From NCBI GenBank assembly GCA_018699075.1, contig JABIPV010000399.1, positions 1-26,269 of the forward strand: a DNA stretch of 26,269 nt. The letters run 5' to 3'. The translations under genes and the position numbers were made by a program. Positions 1-7,112 of this stretch are shown one piece after another. The DNA comes from Kordiimonadaceae bacterium (GTDB lineage Bacteria > Pseudomonadota > Alphaproteobacteria > Sphingomonadales > Emcibacteraceae). The number at the start of each line of letters is the position of its first letter. The stretch's first letter is position 1. Under the pieces are notes generated by a model, which saw only the letters and a program-made list of their open reading frames with translations, had not been told where the DNA came from and searched no databases.

Positions 1-3
1 TAC

Positions 4-651
4 CTAAGCGCGACCAAACTTATCTGTTGCAGCACGTATTGACCCTTTTTCTTTAATATATTCAACCATCTCTGCTTCTGTTGCTTCTGCTTCTTCTGCA
101 AATACAATAATTTCTTCCACATGTTCGGCAGGTATTGAAACAATTCCATCACCATCACCGACAATATAATCACCTGGGCTTACAAGGACACTGCCAATCA
201 TAACAGGAATATCACGCTCTAAAGTCTTTAGGCGACCAACAGAACTTGCCGCCACGATAGACCGCGCGTAAACAGGAAAATCTGTATCTTTTCCAATTAA
301 TTCTACGTCGCGTGTGCCACCATCAACTACAACCCCTTCGTGGCCAGCCGTGTCAGCGCCTGCATTCATAATCTCACCCCAAACGGCAGTATTTTTGTCG
401 CCACCGCAAGCAATGACAATCACACTTCCTTTAGGAGATTCGTCGATCACATCAAATGCCAATTCAGGTAAATGAGATTCGTTTGTTGGCACTTCCAAAA
501 TTGTTGCCGCAGTGCCTACAATCTTCCGCGCATTTACACGTGCTTGAATCTCAAAATCCAGAAACCCGCGACGACCCGCAATTTGGTCACATCCGTCAGA
601 AAGTGTTGCCACCGCTAATTTACGCAAACGCGCTATAATATCTTTATTCAA
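4..651 (-). CDS. RraA-family protein (4-hydroxy-4-methyl-2-oxoglutarate aldolase / oxaloacetate decarboxylase-like)
   Basis: The 215-residue product has the RraA/HMG-aldolase fold signature: a GG-x6-WGE segment around residues 83-93, and DGGTRD at 110-115, where R114 and D115 correspond to the substrate- and metal-binding Arg-Asp pair of HMG aldolases. A GDGDG stretch lies near residues 165-170. The start is TTG at 651. A strong GGAG Shine-Dalgarno is fused to the stop codon of the upstream cupin gene (TAGGAGAG), only 9 bp away, so the two are almost certainly co-transcribed and coupled. Family members either cleave 4-carboxy-4-hydroxy-2-oxoadipate-type substrates or, in gamma-proteobacteria, inhibit RNase E. 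The residues favour an enzyme, but the exact substrate cannot be read from sequence. The stop codon lies at base 4, so the gene is complete. Confidence 0.85.
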   Translation of the reverse strand: MNKDIIARLRKLAVATLSDGCDQIAGRRGFLDFEIQARVNARKIVGTAATILEVPTNESHLPELAFDVIDESPKGSVIVIACGGDKNTAVWGEIMNAGADTAGHEGVVVDGGTRDVELIGKDTDFPVYARSIVAASSVGRLKTLERDIPVMIGSVLVSPGDYIVGDGDGIVSIPAEHVEEIIVFAEEAEATEAEMVEYIKEKGSIRAATDKFGRA

Positions 652-660
652 TTTACTCTC

Positions 661-1173
661 CTATTTCAGCTTTTCACTATCAACCTGATAGACGAAATAC
701 ATATACTGTTCACCTGCTGCAACGACAACATGATGGGCTACATTAGCAGGAATATTGACAGCATCACCTGCCCTGAGTGTATATTCCGTTCCGCCTTTGA
801 TACTTGTCCCGCGCATTTGTCCTGGTGAAAGCTCAAACTCATTAACCAATTCACCACCTATTACGAGTGTCGCCTTGCCTTCTATAGCAGTATGTAAATC
901 CGATACCGTGCGGTGAATTTCCGACGTTCCGGTATTTCCTCGTAATACCAGAAATAAATTATATCCTTCGTCACTGCCTATTAATTCAAAGGCAAGCGAT
1001 TCCTTTACACTATCACCTTGTTCGGCGACTTGAGCCTTTAACCGCTTTGAGACGTCAGCGATAATTTCTGGCGTTAATTTAAAAACACCCGCCGTAATTT
1101 CATTACTGCTTGACTGAGCAAATGAAAAAGCAGGAATGATCATTGATAAGATTAATATAAGGAGACTGCGCAT
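661..1173 (-). CDS. Secreted small cupin-domain protein
   Basis: About 170 residues. The N-terminus at ATG 1173 (MRSLLILILSMIIPAFSFAQ) is a clean Sec signal peptide with a predicted cut after FAQ or SFA. The frame stays open to ATG 1191 and GTG 1209, but those starts put hydrophilic residues before the signal and run into an inverted repeat, and neither has a ribosome binding site, so 1173 is preferred. The body is a single cupin barrel. A strand carrying EIHRTVSDLH and then IEGKATLVIGGE matches cupin motif 1, and IPANVAHHVV matches motif 2. It resembles the cupin at 25247-25780, including the ending of the form Y-x-V-x-D-x-x-KL. Its ligand is unknown. It precedes the RraA-like gene by 9 bp in one operon. 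Confidence 0.7.
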   Translation of the reverse strand: MRSLLILILSMIIPAFSFAQSSSNEITAGVFKLTPEIIADVSKRLKAQVAEQGDSVKESLAFELIGSDEGYNLFLVLRGNTGTSEIHRTVSDLHTAIEGKATLVIGGELVNEFELSPGQMRGTSIKGGTEYTLRAGDAVNIPANVAHHVVVAAGEQYMYFVYQVDSEKLK

Positions 1174-1512
1174 GAGAGAATATCCATTCATTTCAATTAT
1201 AATTATCACATAGTGGAATTATTTCTATATAATGATAATTATAAAAATTACACGTGTTAAGTCAAGCCATATAATCGTGCGATCTGGTACTGAATAGTCA
1301 CCCATGTAAAGATAGTTTAACAAGTCAAAGATTATTAGCATAATAATATAGTTTATCTTATAATATATTAATGGGCTAATTTTTAAAACTTCAAGATTGG
1401 AGTACATGTTGAGTAATTCTCTAAATTATGACTTTTCAGGTGCTGTTAAAAAAATAGTGATGGAATGTGATGGACGTTGTATCGAAACTTATTTTTATCC
1501 AAATGATGTATA
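1174..1512. other. AT-rich intergenic stretch: cupin leader plus broken element end
   Basis: This 339-base stretch is very AT-rich. It holds the promoter/leader region of the minus-strand cupin gene, including a perfect 12-bp inverted repeat (1197-1244), and the 5' part of a short plus-strand ORF. No second copy of the tRNA-Leu 3' end, which would mark the far attachment site of the integrative element, could be found by eye. No RNA gene or terminator was recognised. Confidence 0.5.
1197..1244. repeat. Perfect 12-bp inverted repeat in the cupin leader (candidate operator)
   Basis: The left arm TTATAATTATCA is at 1197-1208 and its exact reverse complement TGATAATTATAA is at 1233-1244, with a 24-bp spacer. 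It lies just upstream of the preferred cupin start, where an operator or a 5'-leader hairpin would be expected. The arms are AT-only apart from one position each, so chance is not excluded. The GATAAT elements resemble half-sites of Fur-type boxes, but no full Fur box is present. Confidence 0.4.
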
Positions 1513-1582
1513 TCACAATTTCATAAAGGCTAACTTCGCCTCATTGTTTGATATACCCTCACTGTGTCCAGTCATCTGGTAA
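1406..1582 (+). CDS. Short chimeric ORF crossing the integrase 3' end (58 aa, doubtful)
   Basis: ATG 1406 follows GGAG at 1399-1402, and the frame runs to 1582. The first 36 or so codons are outside any other gene and have a plausible protein composition (for example VMECDGRCIETYFYPND). The last 23 codons are simply the antisense of the recombinase gene. The likely reading is the 5' end of an older gene whose remainder was lost when the integrase end was formed, with the ORF continuing by chance to the next stop. No family is recognised. Expression is possible given the ribosome binding site but not shown. Confidence 0.25.
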   Translation: MLSNSLNYDFSGAVKKIVMECDGRCIETYFYPNDVYHNFIKANFASLFDIPSLCPVIW

Positions 1583-3048
1583 CTAAATTCGTCCGGCACC
1601 CCTGCGTTTTGTATCGCTGTTGAAAAAGTATGCCTGAAACTGTGAAAATCTTTAAGCGTACCTTCATCAGCCTTAATGCCAATGTCGTGCTTAAAGCCAA
1701 TAAAGGAATTGGTTTTCTTTCTATATTCCCCATTAAACCAGCGTGACAACTCTTTCATATATCCACCTCGCTTTGGATCATGCCTCAAACCTTTAAACAA
1801 AAGATGGTTCTCTTTATTGTCTGTCCATCTGTATTTTTTTTGATTGAACAGCTCTACAAATTTAATAAACTCAAGCTCAATTAACTTTGGGTGTATTGGC
1901 ACCAATCGACTATCACCAGTTTTGAGTTTCTTATCATCCGTGTCCGTATTATGGCTGATACAATAAACACCTTCTTTAACGACAATATCATCCGTCCTCA
2001 ACTGAGCGATTTCGTTAGCCCTGCTGCCTGTATAAAGTGCGAGCAGTGGTGCCCAGTATTGATATGGGTGTTTGTAGGTGCCGAGAGTAAATATTTCACT
2101 GCTGAACATGCGTTGTAGGTCATCTGTACTAAATGGCACCCGTTTATCGCTGTCTTGTTTTTTATGGACGAATTTGACTTTACGGCCAGCGAAAAAGTTA
2201 GTTAGATTAACATTGTGCAAATCTTTAGCATGTTCAAACAATTGCCTACAGCTTTCTATGTGTTCGTTCTTGGTCAAGTTTTTGATTCCAACAATCGTGC
2301 CTCTTCTTTTCACTTTTCGCTTAGTTAATTCACCCCTATACTTGCGTAGTAAAGATTCATTAAATTTCGATACATCTATGTCACCTACAACGCCAATTAA
2401 AAACTCTATATGACCTTTAGTTTGATCAAGCGATTTAACAGTTATAGAGGAAGCCTTTTCCTCAACGTATGATTCCAACAACGCTGACAGTTTAATTGGT
2501 TCTTTATCTATTTCCTCTGTCGACGGAACCGTTGCTTCGACAACATTTTCCTTCTCACCAAGTGTTGCGGCTATTTCATCTTCTTTTACTCGTGCTTCCT
2601 TAGCCTTAGCGCGACCATACAACTCATCAACATCTTCTAAATCAACATTGACGAATTCCAATAAGCCGTGATGTTCAATAAATCCTAGCCTGTTATGTTG
2701 GTATTCAATTATCTCTTCAAACTTCTCAGTTCCCCAATAAACAGCTTTCTGTTCGTTGGGGTCAGCGTCCGCTATGTAATTTCTGTATTCCCGTAGTATC
2801 GAGTTTATTGTTTTTGATTTTGACATAGGAATCACTCTACCGTGCTTCTTTATCTTTGTTAACAGCAAACGCGTAAACATCGACATTTGTTGCACACGTG
2901 CAGAGGCTAAATCGAAATCTTTTGTTTTTAGTGACAGCAGGATAGTTCTTTTATCGTATGGGTGGCTGATTTTATACCATTTTGGCAGCGTATAGCGGAA
3001 GCAGTATACGCCGTATTCATTTTGGATTAGATGGCGAACTCGTGCCAT
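1513..3048 (-). CDS. Tyrosine recombinase/integrase, C-terminally truncated
   Basis: 511 residues. The N-terminal region (MARVRHLIQNEYGVYCFRY) resembles the DUF6538-type arm domain of integrases found on proteobacterial elements. Next come a SAM-like core-binding domain (about 190-290) and a catalytic domain. The catalytic residues visible in order are Arg in TGSRANEIAQL, Lys in the hairpin KLKTGDSRLVPIHP, His and Arg in HSFRHTF, and His in MTGHSEGIS. The nucleophilic tyrosine, normally about 9-12 residues after that GH, is absent: the protein ends after GHSEGIS plus eleven unrelated residues with no Tyr. The gene starts 90 bp from the 3' end of tRNA-Leu(CAA) and runs away from it, the classic placement of an element integrated at a tRNA 3' end. 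As it stands it should be unable to cleave DNA, so this is an element remnant. Confidence 0.85.
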   Translation of the reverse strand: MARVRHLIQNEYGVYCFRYTLPKWYKISHPYDKRTILLSLKTKDFDLASARVQQMSMFTRLLLTKIKKHGRVIPMSKSKTINSILREYRNYIADADPNEQKAVYWGTEKFEEIIEYQHNRLGFIEHHGLLEFVNVDLEDVDELYGRAKAKEARVKEDEIAATLGEKENVVEATVPSTEEIDKEPIKLSALLESYVEEKASSITVKSLDQTKGHIEFLIGVVGDIDVSKFNESLLRKYRGELTKRKVKRRGTIVGIKNLTKNEHIESCRQLFEHAKDLHNVNLTNFFAGRKVKFVHKKQDSDKRVPFSTDDLQRMFSSEIFTLGTYKHPYQYWAPLLALYTGSRANEIAQLRTDDIVVKEGVYCISHNTDTDDKKLKTGDSRLVPIHPKLIELEFIKFVELFNQKKYRWTDNKENHLLFKGLRHDPKRGGYMKELSRWFNGEYRKKTNSFIGFKHDIGIKADEGTLKDFHSFRHTFSTAIQNAGVPDEFSYQMTGHSEGISNNEAKLAFMKL

Positions 3049-3050
3049 AA

Positions 3051-3074
3051 TTGTAGGACCTTTTTGTAGGACCT
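3051..3074. repeat. Tandem direct repeat (11 bp, 13-bp period) before the integrase start
   Basis: TTGTAGGACCT occurs at 3051-3061 and again at 3064-3074. The repeat sits 2 bp upstream of the integrase ATG (3048). On the minus strand it reads AGGTCCTACAA twice, so the proximal copy also contributes the only purine-rich stretch that could serve as a ribosome binding site. Such closely spaced direct repeats between a tRNA-borne attachment site and int fit arm-type Int/Xis sites or an operator for int autoregulation. This is inferred from position only. Confidence 0.5.
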
Positions 3075-3137
3075 ATAATAACAAATAGAGTAAAAAATAA
3101 GATAACTTATTGATATTAAATGATAAACGTAAAATAG

Positions 3138-3223
3138 TGGTGCCCCCAGTCGGACTCGAACCGACACATCCAAAGGATACTGGATTTTGAATCCAGCGCG
3201 TCTACCAATTCCACCACAGGGGC
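3138..3223 (-). tRNA. tRNA-Leu (anticodon CAA)
   Basis: The 86-nt minus-strand sequence folds as a class II tRNA. The acceptor stem is GCCCCTG paired with TGGGGGC followed by ACCA (CCA is encoded). The D-arm has GGTAGACGC. The anticodon stem CTGGA/TCCAG carries loop TTCAAAA, giving anticodon CAA. A long variable arm (ATCC-TTT-GGAT) and a T-arm GTCGG-TTCGAGT-CCGAC follow. The long variable arm with CAA identifies leucine, reading UUG. Its 3' end faces the integrase gene. Confidence 0.97.
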
Positions 3224-3248
3224 CCCGGGTATGGAAAGATCATATGTT

Positions 3249-3263
3249 GCCATATAATATGGC
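3249..3263. repeat. 15-bp palindrome at the tRNA-Leu transcription start
   Basis: GCCATATAATATGGC is a perfect palindrome around a central A. It falls just downstream of the tRNA -10 box, so it covers the expected start point and early leader. It could be a regulator site or a leader hairpin removed during 5' processing. Nothing in the sequence decides between these. Confidence 0.4.
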
Positions 3264-3266
3264 CGC

Positions 3267-3294
3267 ATCATAGCGGGTACTTTTACATCGTCAA
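3267..3294 (-). promoter_or_regulatory. Sigma-70 promoter for tRNA-Leu
   Basis: On the minus strand TTGACG (3294-3289) and TATGAT (3272-3267) are separated by 16 bp, close to the vegetative consensus, about 44-71 bp upstream of the mature tRNA 5' end. It is the best promoter match seen in the window and its position suits a highly expressed tRNA gene. Confidence 0.7.
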
Positions 3295-3388
3295 GCTTCA
3301 GATTAAATCAATAGCCATAAAAATACTTTTTTTTATGTGAGGATGCTGTAAAAGTGATATCAATAATAACAAATTGGCAATTATCTTA

Positions 3389-3967
3389 ATGCTGAAAAAA
3401 TTATATGATTATGTTATGGACTTGGCGGACCATCCAAAAGCCCTGTGGATTTTGGCCATTATGTCCTTTGCTGAAAGTTCATTCTTCCCCATTCCACCAG
3501 ATGTACTTTTAATCCCCATGGTCCTTGCGGCACCGACGCGGGCATGGAAAATTGCTTTCGTATGTTCCGTAAGTTCTCTTCTAGGCGGCATATTCGGTTA
3601 TGTGATCGGCGCTTATTTCTTTGATGTTATCGGACAGCCAATTGTAGATTTTTATCACTTGCAAGCTCAGTTCGAAAGATTCAGTGGCCTTTATAATGAA
3701 TATGGTGCCATCATTGTTGCGGTCGCCGGCTTTTCACCTATTCCTTATAAAGTATTCACTATCGCCAGTGGCGTCACCAATTTAGACATCACAACATTTA
3801 TCATCGCAAGCGCTGTATCACGTAGTGCTCGTTTCTTTCTTGTGGCAGCGCTTCTTTGGAAATATGGTTCCCCAATACGCGAATTTATTGAAAACCACCT
3901 TGCAAAACTTACTATGCTGTTCTGTATTCTGTTAGTAGGTATGTTCGTCGTACTAAAATATATTTAA
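3389..3967 (+). CDS. yqaA: YqaA-family (DedA-like) membrane protein
   Basis: 192 residues from ATG 3389. The frame is open to a TTG at 3374, but family members begin with the MLKKLYDYVMDLA-type segment, so 3389 is preferred. The protein is a VTT/SNARE-associated-Golgi-type membrane protein. FAESSFFPIPPDVLLIP (residues 27-43) and GFSPIPYKVFTIASG are the two re-entrant-loop signatures, with several membrane helices between and after them. DedA-superfamily proteins act in the inner membrane and are linked to lipid-carrier flipping and envelope homeostasis; the specific substrate of the YqaA branch is not established. It heads an operon: the dsbB ribosome binding site overlaps its stop codon (TAAGGA). 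Confidence 0.85.
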   Translation: MLKKLYDYVMDLADHPKALWILAIMSFAESSFFPIPPDVLLIPMVLAAPTRAWKIAFVCSVSSLLGGIFGYVIGAYFFDVIGQPIVDFYHLQAQFERFSGLYNEYGAIIVAVAGFSPIPYKVFTIASGVTNLDITTFIIASAVSRSARFFLVAALLWKYGSPIREFIENHLAKLTMLFCILLVGMFVVLKYI

Positions 3968-3978
3968 GGATCGTGGCA

Positions 3979-4488
3979 ATGATTAAAAAACTATGGAACA
4001 TATCGCTTGAAAATATTACGCTGATTGCGTTAATCGCCTCTGTTTTAATGCTTAGCGGGGCATATGGTTTTGAAATTATTGGCGGGTTATTTCCGTGTGA
4101 ATTATGCTGGCCGCAACGTTATGCCCATATGGCGGTGATTATTTTTGCCAGCTTCGCCCTATATATTAAAAATACTCACCAAATAAAATGGTTGCGTTTT
4201 AAGATGATGACCACTTTTTCCTATATGATCAGTACTGGATATTCAGGTTATCATGCGGGCGTAGAACAAGGATGGTGGGAAGGCCCTGATAGCTGTACCT
4301 TACAATTGGGTGAAGCGGTCAAATCAATTGATGATTTTTTTGATGAGCTTAAAACCGTTGCCTTTATCCGCTGTGATGATATTCCGTGGGACCTGTTTGG
4401 TATCTCCATGGCCGGATATAACTTCCTTATTTCGCTGACATTGTTTATAATGCTTTGCATCAGCTTCAGATTAGGCAGTGAAAAATGA
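3979..4488 (+). CDS. dsbB: Disulfide bond formation protein B
   Basis: 169 residues from ATG 3979. A GTG at 3973 is in frame but sits only 2 bp after the AAGGA ribosome binding site, while ATG 3979 is at the normal 8-bp spacing. The four-helix inner-membrane protein has the quinone-reactive CELC pair (C40, C43) in FPCELCWPQRYAH, and a second periplasmic cysteine pair at C106 and C132. This is the complete cysteine set expected of DsbB, which reoxidises DsbA and passes electrons to ubiquinone. Its neighbour coq7 makes ubiquinone, so the pairing is functionally sensible. The stop overlaps the coq7 start as ATGA. Confidence 0.92.
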   Translation: MIKKLWNISLENITLIALIASVLMLSGAYGFEIIGGLFPCELCWPQRYAHMAVIIFASFALYIKNTHQIKWLRFKMMTTFSYMISTGYSGYHAGVEQGWWEGPDSCTLQLGEAVKSIDDFFDELKTVAFIRCDDIPWDLFGISMAGYNFLISLTLFIMLCISFRLGSEK

Positions 4489-5039
4489 ATTCCTTAAAAG
4501 ATAAACATATTCCGGACCCATTAACAAAAACCGAGCAGCTCGACCGAATTATCCGTGTTGATCATGCTGGGGAATATGGCGCCGTGCGTATCTATGAAGG
4601 TCAACTAGCCGTATTTGGTGACAATCACCCCTTGTCGGATACGGTCAAGCATATGAAAGAACAAGAAGACGTACATTTGGAACGTTTTAATAAGCTGATC
4701 CATGAATATAATGCACGTCCCACTATTATTACGCCCTTATGGCATGTAGCAGGGTTTGCCCTTGGCGCAGGAACGGCTTTACTTGGGACCAAGGCAGCAA
4801 TGGCATGTACCGAAGCGGTTGAAGAAGTGATCGACCAACATTACGCCGAACAAATTGAAAGCCTTGAAGAAGACGAAGGTGCACTTGCAGAGACGTTAGA
4901 AAAATTTCGCCTAGAAGAAGTTGAACACAAACAAATTGCCATCGACAATGGCGCGCAGGAAGCTCCTGCTCATGGCCTTCTCTACGGCGCAATTAAGCTG
5001 GGTGTTAAAGCGGTTATCAAAGTCGCTGAGCGTATTTAA
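4485..5039 (+). CDS. coq7: Demethoxyubiquinone hydroxylase (COQ7/CLK-1 family)
   Basis: 184 residues. This di-iron monooxygenase performs the penultimate hydroxylation of ubiquinone synthesis at the membrane surface. All di-iron ligands are visible: E30 in DHAGEYGA, the ExxH pair E61/H64 (QEDVH), E113 in TEAVEEVIDQHY, and E145/H148 in EEVEH. Length matches the alphaproteobacterial family. It overlaps dsbB by 4 bp (ATGA), indicating translational coupling. Its end overlaps the 3' end of the convergent carboxylesterase gene by 4 bp, leaving no room for a terminator between them. Confidence 0.95.
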   Translation: MNSLKDKHIPDPLTKTEQLDRIIRVDHAGEYGAVRIYEGQLAVFGDNHPLSDTVKHMKEQEDVHLERFNKLIHEYNARPTIITPLWHVAGFALGAGTALLGTKAAMACTEAVEEVIDQHYAEQIESLEEDEGALAETLEKFRLEEVEHKQIAIDNGAQEAPAHGLLYGAIKLGVKAVIKVAERI

Positions 5040-5686
5040 ATCTTGCTTAAAAATTCCAACGCTTTTTGAAGGCCATCCGGGCCGATGCTGTGAGTAATGC
5101 CCGGCGAAACATGCTGATCGACATTAATATCGATTGACTTTAAAGCGTCATAAGCTTCGGCCATCATTTGCACGGGCACGATGTTGTCCATATCACCATG
5201 AATAAGAACGACAGGAGGGCGTGATGAAATATCATCCTGCCAATTATCCGGAAGTGTCATGGCACCAGAAAATCCAACAATTCCCGCAATATCGGATGAA
5301 CGCCTTAAACCAGCATGTAAAGACATCATCGTTCCCTGTGAAAACCCAACCAAAATTAGGTCTTTATTGGTCAGTCCATACCTTTCTAATTCCTTATCAA
5401 TAAAATGATCTAATGTTGGTGCCGCTTTTAAGGTCCCCACCAGTCTTTCTTCCTGACTTAAAGTGCTAAGGGCAAACCACTGAAAACCGTTAGGCGCACC
5501 AAAACAAGGTTCCGGTGCATTGGGAGAGACAAAAGCAGCTTTAGGCAGCACACTTTGCAAATGTGGTACTAAGCCCATGAGATCATCCCCATTTGAGCCA
5601 AAACCATGACACAATATCACAAGCTTATCAGGGATGTTGCCTTCAGGTTCCAATCTCGGGCCATTTAATTGTGGTAATTCGCTCAT
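5036..5686 (-). CDS. Alpha/beta-hydrolase, phospholipase/carboxylesterase family
   Basis: 216 residues from ATG 5686 (MSELPQLNGPRLEPEG). The frame is open much further upstream, but that extension would overlap gluQ and does not look like this family. The fold is the compact carboxylesterase type with oxyanion segment CHGFGSNGDDL, nucleophile S116 in GFSQG, acid D167 in HGDMDNIVP and H199 in GITHSIG. Members hydrolyse short acyl esters or lysophospholipids in the cytoplasm. No signal peptide is present. The gene is convergent with coq7 and divergent from gluQ across 54 bp, which must hold both promoters. Confidence 0.9.
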   Translation of the reverse strand: MSELPQLNGPRLEPEGNIPDKLVILCHGFGSNGDDLMGLVPHLQSVLPKAAFVSPNAPEPCFGAPNGFQWFALSTLSQEERLVGTLKAAPTLDHFIDKELERYGLTNKDLILVGFSQGTMMSLHAGLRRSSDIAGIVGFSGAMTLPDNWQDDISSRPPVVLIHGDMDNIVPVQMMAEAYDALKSIDINVDQHVSPGITHSIGPDGLQKALEFLSKI

Positions 5687-5740
5687 CAAGTCTCTACTTT
5701 CTAAAATAATAATATAGGCTCTTTTACAGTAAAGTATCTT

Positions 5741-6613
5741 ATGGATCAATCTGCTAAAGTTATTACACGTTTTGCCCCTAGCCCCAGCGGCGATTTGCAT
5801 TTGGGACATGCCTATAGCGCCAAGCTGATTTATGATTTTGCCTGTGCACATGATGGTGATTTTATTCTTCGGATCGAAGACATTGATCATTTGCGTTGTA
5901 AGGTGGAATATGAACAAAGCATCTTTGATGACTTAAGCTGGCTTGGCCTTAAATGGTCGACACCTGTACGCCGCCAATCAGAACATTTTTCCGACTATAA
6001 AGACGCATTGGATAAACTTTCCGATAAAGGGCTTTTATATCCGTGCTTTTGCACGCGCAAAGATATTAAAAATGAAATAAACGAAAGTACACGCGCACCG
6101 CATACTCTTCCTAAACTTGGTCCGGAAGGCATCATATATCCTGGAATTTGTCGAAACTTAAGTGACGATGAGCGGGCAAATAAAATCAAAGAAGGCATCC
6201 CCCATGCCCTTAGATTTGATATGACAAAAGCCTTAAGGCTCGTAGACGGCCCCCTTTATTGGACTGACTTAAAAACGGGGAAGCAACTGGCCAATCCCAA
6301 GCTGCTTGGTGATGTAGTCCTTGCCCGTAAGGACTTCCCGGCCAGTTATCATTTATCGGTGGTCATTGATGATCATATTCAAAATATTACCCATGTTATC
6401 CGTGGGCAAGATTTATATTATGCCAGTCATTTTCACAGGCTGCTTCAATATTTACTTGGCCTTAAAAAAGTGACTTACGATCACCATCCCTTGCTCGCCG
6501 ATAAAGAAGGCAACCGACTTGCCAAACGTGACAAGTCGCTGACCCTAAAATCGCTTAAAGAAGATGGCCTGCGTCCAGAAAATCTAGACGCACTAATTAA
6601 TGAATATCTATAA
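5741..6613 (+). CDS. gluQ: Glutamyl-Q tRNA(Asp) synthetase
   Basis: 290 residues. This is a GluRS paralogue lacking the anticodon-binding domain. It activates glutamate without tRNA and transfers it to queuosine in the anticodon of tRNA-Asp. The class I signature is HLGH (residues 20-23) after RFAPSPSGDLH. The second signature appears as KRDKS (262-266). A zinc site typical of GluQ-RS is present: C102, C104, Y133 and C137 (PCFCTR and YPGICR). The short length, ending soon after KRDKS, separates it from full GltX. It converges with the SnoaL-like gene with one base between stops. Confidence 0.93.
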   Translation: MDQSAKVITRFAPSPSGDLHLGHAYSAKLIYDFACAHDGDFILRIEDIDHLRCKVEYEQSIFDDLSWLGLKWSTPVRRQSEHFSDYKDALDKLSDKGLLYPCFCTRKDIKNEINESTRAPHTLPKLGPEGIIYPGICRNLSDDERANKIKEGIPHALRFDMTKALRLVDGPLYWTDLKTGKQLANPKLLGDVVLARKDFPASYHLSVVIDDHIQNITHVIRGQDLYYASHFHRLLQYLLGLKKVTYDHHPLLADKEGNRLAKRDKSLTLKSLKEDGLRPENLDALINEYL

Positions 6614-6614
6614 G

Positions 6615-7109
6615 TTATTCTTGGCGTTTTGCTTTTTCAGCAGCGATGATTTTACCAACATCGCCTGCAACTTCATTATAAACAAGTACGCTGAGCACAT
6701 ATTGAGCTACTTTCCATGTACCATCGATTTTTTCTAGAACGCCTGAACCCCGATAACGGCTGTCATTTCGGTTTGAAATACTGGTTTCATCAAACCACGC
6801 AACATTGCCATTTTTTGAAAAATCAATTTTCTTCTTTTCTGAATGATAGGACCAGCCCCCGGCCTCAAAGCGCTTTCCAACATATTCAGTAAATTCAGGT
6901 TTTAAAGGCCAACGTTCCCATTCATCTGTGCCAAGGAAAACACCATTTTCAGTAAAATGGCCAAGATACCTATCTTTATCTGCCTTTGCCGCCGCATCAT
7001 GAAAATCATCTAGCACGACTATAATTGCGGCCTCATCAGCGCTTTGGTCTTGCGCCATAACAGGAGAAATAAAGAGGCACAGACTTAATATAATACATAT
7101 TTTTTTCAT
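6615..7109 (-). CDS. Secreted SnoaL/NTF2-like protein
   Basis: 164 residues. A signal peptide (MKKICIILSLCLFISPVMAQ) precedes a cone-shaped NTF2/SnoaL_3-type domain: an N-terminal helix with VLDDFHDAAAKADKDRYLGHF, the strand ENGVFLGTDEWERW, then NVAWFDETSIS and GSGVLEKIDGTWKVAQYVLS. DUF4440/SnoaL_3 members in this context are usually secreted proteins of unknown ligand. It starts 3 bp after the alaX stop, and its ribosome binding site (GAAGGA) is the last part of alaX, so it is the third gene of the esterase operon. No enzyme activity can be assigned. Confidence 0.8.
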   Translation of the reverse strand: MKKICIILSLCLFISPVMAQDQSADEAAIIVVLDDFHDAAAKADKDRYLGHFTENGVFLGTDEWERWPLKPEFTEYVGKRFEAGGWSYHSEKKKIDFSKNGNVAWFDETSISNRNDSRYRGSGVLEKIDGTWKVAQYVLSVLVYNEVAGDVGKIIAAEKAKRQE

Positions 7110-7112
7110 TTT

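Noticed and set aside
1210..1512. Second attachment site (tRNA-Leu 3' duplicate) at the far end of the integrase
   Set aside because: No stretch resembling the tRNA 3' end was found; short matches such as GGTAC-type words are chance level.
5687..5917. N-terminal extension of the carboxylesterase frame to ATG 5917
   Set aside because: It would overlap gluQ by about 180 bp and adds residues unlike the family; ATG 5686 begins the conserved domain region.
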